Assembly (NCBI RefSeq): GCF_049445855.1
Contig: NZ_JBMSDV010000007.1
Span: 1 to 64,000 of the forward strand
Direction of reading: 5' to 3'
DNA from: JAGOCV01 sp049445855
GTDB taxonomy: Bacteria > Pseudomonadota > Gammaproteobacteria > Burkholderiales > Burkholderiaceae_C
DNA length: 64,000 bases
The notes below the pieces were generated by a model. The model was given only the letters and a program-made list of their open reading frames with translations, was not told where the DNA came from and ran no database searches. This document shows, one piece after another, positions 60,423-64,000 of this stretch. Positions within the stretch are counted from its first letter, which is position 1, and the number at the start of each line of letters is the position of its first letter. A program made the position numbers and the translations under genes.

Positions 60423-62354
60423 TTACGCGGCGAGGCGTTGCTCGATGGCAGCCTTCGTGTCGGTCAGTTCCTTCGGCAGGTTGTGCTGCAGCTGCTTGAA
60501 GAGGTCTTCGTGCAGCTTCAGTTCGGCCTGCCACGCGGCCTTGTCGATGCTGGTGACGGACTGGAACTGTGCGGCGCTGAAGTCCAGGCCGGTCCAGTTC
60601 AGTTCGTCGTACGCGGGGCTCACGCCGAAGACGTGGTCCTGGCCATTGGCCTGGCCTTCGATGCGGTCGATCATCCACTTGAGCACGCGCATGTTCTCGC
60701 CGTAGCCGGGCCAGACGAATTTGCCGTCCTCACCCTTGCGGAACCAGTTGGTGGTGTAGATGCGCGGCAGCTTGGCGCCGGACCGGGTGAGCTTGTCGCC
60801 CATGTTCAGCCAGTGCTGGAAGTAGTCGGCCATGTTGTAGCCGGCGAAAGGCAACATGGCGAACGGGTCGCGGCGCACGATGCCCGCCTGGCCCGTGGCT
60901 GCAGCCGTGGTTTCCGACCCCATGGTCGCGGCCATGTAGACGCCTTCGGTCCAGTTGCGGGCTTCGGTCACCAGCGGCACGGTCGTCGAGCGGCGGCCGC
61001 CGAAGATGAAGGCGTCGATCGGCATGCCGGCCGGGTCGTCCCACGCAGCGTCCAGCGCAGGGTTGTTGACGGCGGCGACGGTGAAGCGGGCGTTGGGGTG
61101 TGCGGCGGGGCGCATTTTGCCGTTCTCGCCGTTCTGCCTGGCGATCTCGGGCGTCCAGTCACGGCCTTGCCAGTCCATCAGGTGCTCGGGGTAGGCCTTA
61201 CCCGGGGCGTCGGCTTCCATGCCTTCCCACCAGACGTCGCCGTCGTCGGTCAGCGCGACGTTCGTGAAGATCACGTTTTTGTCCAGGCTGGCCATGCAGT
61301 TCGGGTTGGTCTTGTAGTTGGTGCCGGGGGCGACGCCGAAGTAGCCCGCTTCGGGGTTGATGGCGCGCAGCTTGCCGTCGGCTTGCGGCTTGATCCAGGC
61401 GATGTCGTCGCCGATGGTGGTGACCTTCCAGCCTTCGAAGCCGGCGGGCGGCACGAGCATCGAGAAATTGGTCTTGCCGCAGGCGCTGGGGAAGGCGGCG
61501 GCCACGTGGTACTTCTTGCCCTGCGGGTTCGTCACGCCGAGGATCAGCATGTGTTCGGCCAGCCAGCCCAGGCCACCGGAGGGCCCCTGCGAGGCCGCAC
61601 GTCCCATGGTGGACGCGATGCGCAGCGCAAAGCACTTCTTGCCCAGCAGCGCGTTGCCGCCGTAGCCCGAACCGTACGACCAGATCTCGCGCGTCTCGGG
61701 GTAGTGGACGATGTACTTGGTCTTGTTGCAGGGCCACTTCACGTCGGCCTGACCGGCTTCGAGCGGTGCGCCCACGGTGTGCACACAAGGCACGAACTCG
61801 CCGTCGGTGCCGAGCACGTCGAACACGGCGCGGCCCATGCGGGTCATGATCTTCATGTTGACGGCCACGTAGGGGCTGTCGGAGAGTTCCACGCCGATGT
61901 GGGCAATGGGCGAACCCAGCGGGCCCATCGAGAACGGCACCACGTACATCGTACGGCCACGCATGCAGCCGTCGAACAGCGCGGGCTCCGAAGGAGACCT
62001 CCCGGTCTCGAGGGTCTGGCGCATCTCGGCGGGAGCGACCCAGTTGTTGGTCGGGCCGGCGTCTTCCTTGTTCTTCGAGCAGATGTAGGTGCGGTCTTCC
62101 ACGCGCGCCACGTCGCCCGGATCAGACCAGGCGAGGTAGGAGTTCGGGCGCTTGGCCTCATTGAGTTTGATGAAGGTGCCGGCATCGACCAGTTGCTGGC
62201 AGAGGCGGTTGTATTCGTCTTCGCTGCCGTCGCACCAGTAGATGGTCTCGGGCTTGCAGAGGGCGGCCATGTCGGCCACCCAGGCGATCAGCCTGGCGTT
62301 CTTCACGTAAGCCGGCGTGTTCAGGTTGAGGCCCTGCATCACGGGTGAGTTCAT
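60423..62354 (-). CDS. pckG: Phosphoenolpyruvate carboxykinase (GTP)
   Basis: The 643-residue enzyme converts oxaloacetate and GTP to phosphoenolpyruvate and CO2 at the start of gluconeogenesis. The P-loop is AAFPSACGKTNFSM with the reactive Cys292. Other family features are WSYGSGYGGNALLGKKC, the metal/nucleotide site TIGDDIAWIKP, FIFGGRRSTTVPLV and NWFRKGEDGKFVWPGYGENMRVLKW, given in parts. The start at 62354 follows AGGAG. Gene and length are normal. It is the only gluconeogenic gene in the window. Confidence 0.96.
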   Translation of the reverse strand: MNSPVMQGLNLNTPAYVKNARLIAWVADMAALCKPETIYWCDGSEDEYNRLCQQLVDAGTFIKLNEAKRPNSYLAWSDPGDVARVEDRTYICSKNKEDAGPTNNWVAPAEMRQTLETGRSPSEPALFDGCMRGRTMYVVPFSMGPLGSPIAHIGVELSDSPYVAVNMKIMTRMGRAVFDVLGTDGEFVPCVHTVGAPLEAGQADVKWPCNKTKYIVHYPETREIWSYGSGYGGNALLGKKCFALRIASTMGRAASQGPSGGLGWLAEHMLILGVTNPQGKKYHVAAAFPSACGKTNFSMLVPPAGFEGWKVTTIGDDIAWIKPQADGKLRAINPEAGYFGVAPGTNYKTNPNCMASLDKNVIFTNVALTDDGDVWWEGMEADAPGKAYPEHLMDWQGRDWTPEIARQNGENGKMRPAAHPNARFTVAAVNNPALDAAWDDPAGMPIDAFIFGGRRSTTVPLVTEARNWTEGVYMAATMGSETTAAATGQAGIVRRDPFAMLPFAGYNMADYFQHWLNMGDKLTRSGAKLPRIYTTNWFRKGEDGKFVWPGYGENMRVLKWMIDRIEGQANGQDHVFGVSPAYDELNWTGLDFSAAQFQSVTSIDKAAWQAELKLHEDLFKQLQHNLPKELTDTKAAIEQRLAA

Positions 62355-62494
62355 CGGAAAGCTCCTGAGATTGAAAACTGTCTTTCGCAAGCCTTGTGGT
62401 GCGCGCGCGCCTTGCGGGAGACATTTTCTGGAGCGGCACAACCCGCCCCGGATGACGATTTTATGAACCGACCTTCCGGGTTACGACCTAATTC

Positions 62495-62523
62495 CATGCA
62501 AAACCAGCATAGGGTTATGCATG
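62495..62523. promoter_or_regulatory. Nested inverted repeats upstream of pckG
   Basis: CATGCA (62495-62500) and TGCATG (62518-62523) enclose GCATA-GGGT-TATGC (62507-62520) in an AT-rich stretch about 150 bases before the pckG start. It is a possible operator; no regulator is assigned. Confidence 0.3.
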
Positions 62524-62548
62524 ACCATTGCAGCCCTCCCGAAACGGA

Positions 62549-62581
62549 AAAACCCTGTTGGCCAATGGCTCACAGGGTTTT
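62549..62581 (-). terminator. Rho-independent terminator of the 49-residue gene
   Basis: AAAACCCTGT (62549-62558) pairs with ACAGGGTTTT (62572-62581) around a 13-base loop, with a T-run on the minus strand. It lies 67 bases after the stop of the small membrane protein gene. A separate hairpin at 62606-62635 (TCAGG...AGCCGG-TGAC-CCGGCT...CCTGA) lies between. Confidence 0.75.
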
Positions 62582-62647
62582 CGGGGCGGTGCCGGTGCAC
62601 CGGATTCAGGGGGAGCCGGTGACCCGGCTTCCTGATGCGTGCCTCTA

Positions 62648-62797
62648 TCAGGCCATGTAGATCGCGATGAAGGCCAGCAGGAACATCAGCACGCCGCCGA
62701 CGATGGGCAACACGATGGGCATGGCCGGAACGATGGATTCGACGACGTCTTGTTCGTGCGATTCTGCGTGCGTGTCGTGGGACGGTGCGCTGGACAT
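62648..62797 (-). CDS. Single-pass membrane protein of 49 residues
   Basis: The protein has a hydrophilic, His- and acidic-rich N terminus (MSSAPSHDTHAESHEQD) and one long hydrophobic segment (IVPAMPIVLPIVGGVLMFLL and on to IAIYMA). The frame is open with ATG and TGA and is followed by a terminator; GAGG lies upstream of the ATG. It may be a small subunit or regulator of a membrane complex, but no partner is adjacent. Short genes of this kind are often missed. Confidence 0.65.
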   Translation of the reverse strand: MSSAPSHDTHAESHEQDVVESIVPAMPIVLPIVGGVLMFLLAFIAIYMA

Positions 62798-62868
62798 GGC
62801 TTGGCCTCGTGGAAACTGTGGAAATGCCCGGAAACGTGGGCGTCAGCGGGATTCTAGCCGCCCGGCGC

Positions 62869-63300
62869 TCAGAGCAGGGCGTAAGTGGTGCTTGAACGGC
62901 TCACGCTCTTGCCATCCTGTGCGCCACGGATGTCGATCTCGCCGAACGCCAGCGCCTTGCCGGCGCGCAGCACACGCGCCTGCACCAGGGCGTCCTGGTT
63001 CGACAAGGGTTTGAGGAAGCTGGCGTTGAGCTGCACCGTGGTGCAGGGCCGGAACGCGCCGAAGTGCCGGATCAGTGCCAGCACCATCGCCGTGTCGGCG
63101 GCGGCCATCATGGCCTGGCCGCACAGCATGCCGCCCACGCGCGACAGGCGGGCACTGTGCGGCAGGCGCAGCGTCACGCTGTCCGCATCCAGACTGTCCA
63201 CGCGCAGGCCGAGCTCCTGCACCCAGGGCGCGAAGTATTCGGCCAGCGCGGCGTCCAGCGTCTGCGGGGTGACGGGCATGTCCTGTGTCGTCTCGCTCAT
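62869..63300 (-). CDS. PaaI-like hotdog-fold thioesterase
   Basis: The 143-residue protein has the hotdog fold of acyl-CoA thioesterases (RLSRVGGMLCGQAMMAAADTAMVLALI, and VQLNASFLKPL). The GGMLCGQAMMAAADT stretch holds the usual Asp near the active site. It hydrolyses an acyl- or phenylacyl-CoA, identity unknown. It is coupled to the ammonia-lyase gene by an ATGA overlap at 63297-63300. Confidence 0.85.
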   Translation of the reverse strand: MSETTQDMPVTPQTLDAALAEYFAPWVQELGLRVDSLDADSVTLRLPHSARLSRVGGMLCGQAMMAAADTAMVLALIRHFGAFRPCTTVQLNASFLKPLSNQDALVQARVLRAGKALAFGEIDIRGAQDGKSVSRSSTTYALL

Positions 63301-64000
63301 TTCTGCTCCTCGGCTTCATAACCTGCGGTCTTCAGTGCGTCGATCACGGCGGCGATGTGCGCCTTGCCGCGTGTCTGGATGACCATCTCGATGTCCACGT
63401 TCTGCGCCGACAGCATCGTGAACGCGCGCTGGTGATGCACTTCGTCGATGTTGGCGCCCGCTTCGGCCACGGTCGCCGTGATGCGTGCCAGCGAGCCCGG
63501 CACGTCGCGCGCCCCCACGCGGATGCGCGCCAGCCGCCCGGCGCGCACCATGCCGCGTTCGATGATCGCAGCCAGCAGCAGGGGGTCGATGTTGCCGCCG
63601 CTCAGCACCAGGCCCACCTTGCGTCCGCGGAAGCGCTCGGGGTGGCGCAGCAATGCCGCAAGACCCGCAGCGCCAGCGCCTTCCACCAGCGTCTTCTCGA
63701 TCTCGAGCAGCATCACGATGGCCTGCTCGATGTCCCCTTCGTCGACCAGCAGCAGATCGTCGACGCGGCGCGCAATCACTTCCCGCGTGATCACGCCCGG
63801 TGTGCCGACGGCGATGCCTTCCGCGATCGTGCTCTGTCCCTGCGCATGATGCGTGCCCTTGATGGCGTTCACCATCGCCGGAAATCGCATGGTCTGCACG
63901 CCGATCACCTCGATGCCCGGGCGCAAGGCCTGCGCTGCGGTTGCAATGCCTGCGATCAGGCCGCCGCCGCCCACTGAAATGACCAGCGTGTCCAGGTCCG
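63297..64000 (-). CDS. ilvA: Threonine ammonia-lyase, C-terminal part (partial)
   Basis: The visible 234 residues start inside the PLP-binding domain (DLDTLVISVGGGGLIAGIA is the glycine loop of the phosphate-binding site) and continue with LLEIEKTLVEGAGAAGLAALL. An ACT domain follows (GSLARITATVAEAGANIDEVHHQRAFT) at the C terminus. The single ACT domain and length fit catabolic or short-form threonine ammonia-lyase (TdcB/IlvA of about 400 residues). The N-terminal half, including the PLP lysine, lies beyond the right edge. Confidence 0.85.
   Translation of the reverse strand, partial: DLDTLVISVGGGGLIAGIATAAQALRPGIEVIGVQTMRFPAMVNAIKGTHHAQGQSTIAEGIAVGTPGVITREVIARRVDDLLLVDEGDIEQAIVMLLEIEKTLVEGAGAAGLAALLRHPERFRGRKVGLVLSGGNIDPLLLAAIIERGMVRAGRLARIRVGARDVPGSLARITATVAEAGANIDEVHHQRAFTMLSAQNVDIEMVIQTRGKAHIAAVIDALKTAGYEAEEQK

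Noticed and set aside
60417..62348. A 643-codon plus-strand frame opposite pckG
   Set aside because: It is the mirror of a highly conserved enzyme and contains only low-complexity sequence.

Overview
This is a gene-dense, GC-rich chromosomal window. It has about 62 protein genes, most with gaps of a few bases or 1-4 base overlaps, and no gene-free stretch above 300 bases (the longest, 62355-62647, holds a promoter region and hairpins). It looks like a betaproteobacterium of the Burkholderiales, most likely Comamonadaceae. The signs are orphan Bug/TctC solute receptors, many LysR regulators, alpha/beta hydrolases, GTP-type PEP carboxykinase, an ArgP regulator, and a hairpin-rich intergenic repeat of the kind common in that family. 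I see no rRNA, tRNA, CRISPR array, prophage or transposase. The taxonomic call is inference from gene content only.

Layout. 1-2.0 kb: end of an aromatic (homoprotocatechuate type) catabolic operon with RidA and HpaE. 2.0-6.8 kb: a CRP-like regulator, divergent from an arylformamidase-like hydrolase, then a LysR-Bug receptor-esterase set. 7.0-10.5 kb: a Fur-box-preceded TonB receptor, an EF-hand lipoprotein and a DUF2271 protein, followed by a DadA-like flavoprotein. 11.8-21.5 kb: the most interesting block. A RutR-like TetR regulator is divergent from a tightly coupled run: 2-oxoglutarate/Fe(II) oxygenase, VOC protein, flavin monooxygenase, ureidoglycolate-lyase-like protein, a complete BMP/nucleoside-type ABC importer and an isochorismatase-family hydrolase. 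A RutR-box-like sequence lies in the divergent promoter. I read this as a candidate oxidative catabolic pathway for a pyrimidine-, purine- or hydantoin-like heterocycle. 21.6-22.7 kb: hemerythrin and GNAT.

22.7-33.1 kb: a LacI-controlled operon that joins a peptide-type (Dpp/Opp) ABC importer with L-fucose mutarotase, aldose dehydrogenase and lactonase homologues. A perfect 16 bp LacI palindrome precedes the operon, and an amidase follows the lacI gene. 33.1-37.2 kb: an amino-acid-type ABC system with no ATPase, one signal-less binding-protein homologue and an esterase. 37.3-40.4 kb: a TRIC-like channel, a MATE exporter and a beta-lactamase-fold hydrolase. 40.4-44.0 kb: LysR regulator, glutaryl-CoA dehydrogenase and class III CoA-transferase (glutarate/lysine catabolism). 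44.0-46.3 kb: EamA transporter, flavin reductase and an alpha/beta hydrolase with Asp at the nucleophile position. 46.2-48.6 kb: dadA-argP divergent pair. 48.6-52.7 kb: an orphan 1352-residue sensor kinase. 52.7-55.7 kb: secreted protein, TetR, universal stress protein with an upstream FNR-like box, metallophosphoesterase and a small basic protein. 55.7-59.8 kb: signal-less NMT1-type binding protein, Bug receptor and two LysR genes. 60-64 kb: a second small protein, a triple-hairpin repeat plus terminator, pckG, a 49-residue membrane protein, a thioesterase and a truncated threonine ammonia-lyase.

Together the window is a catabolic and transport region. Many local regulator-operon pairs can be matched to visible dyad operators.
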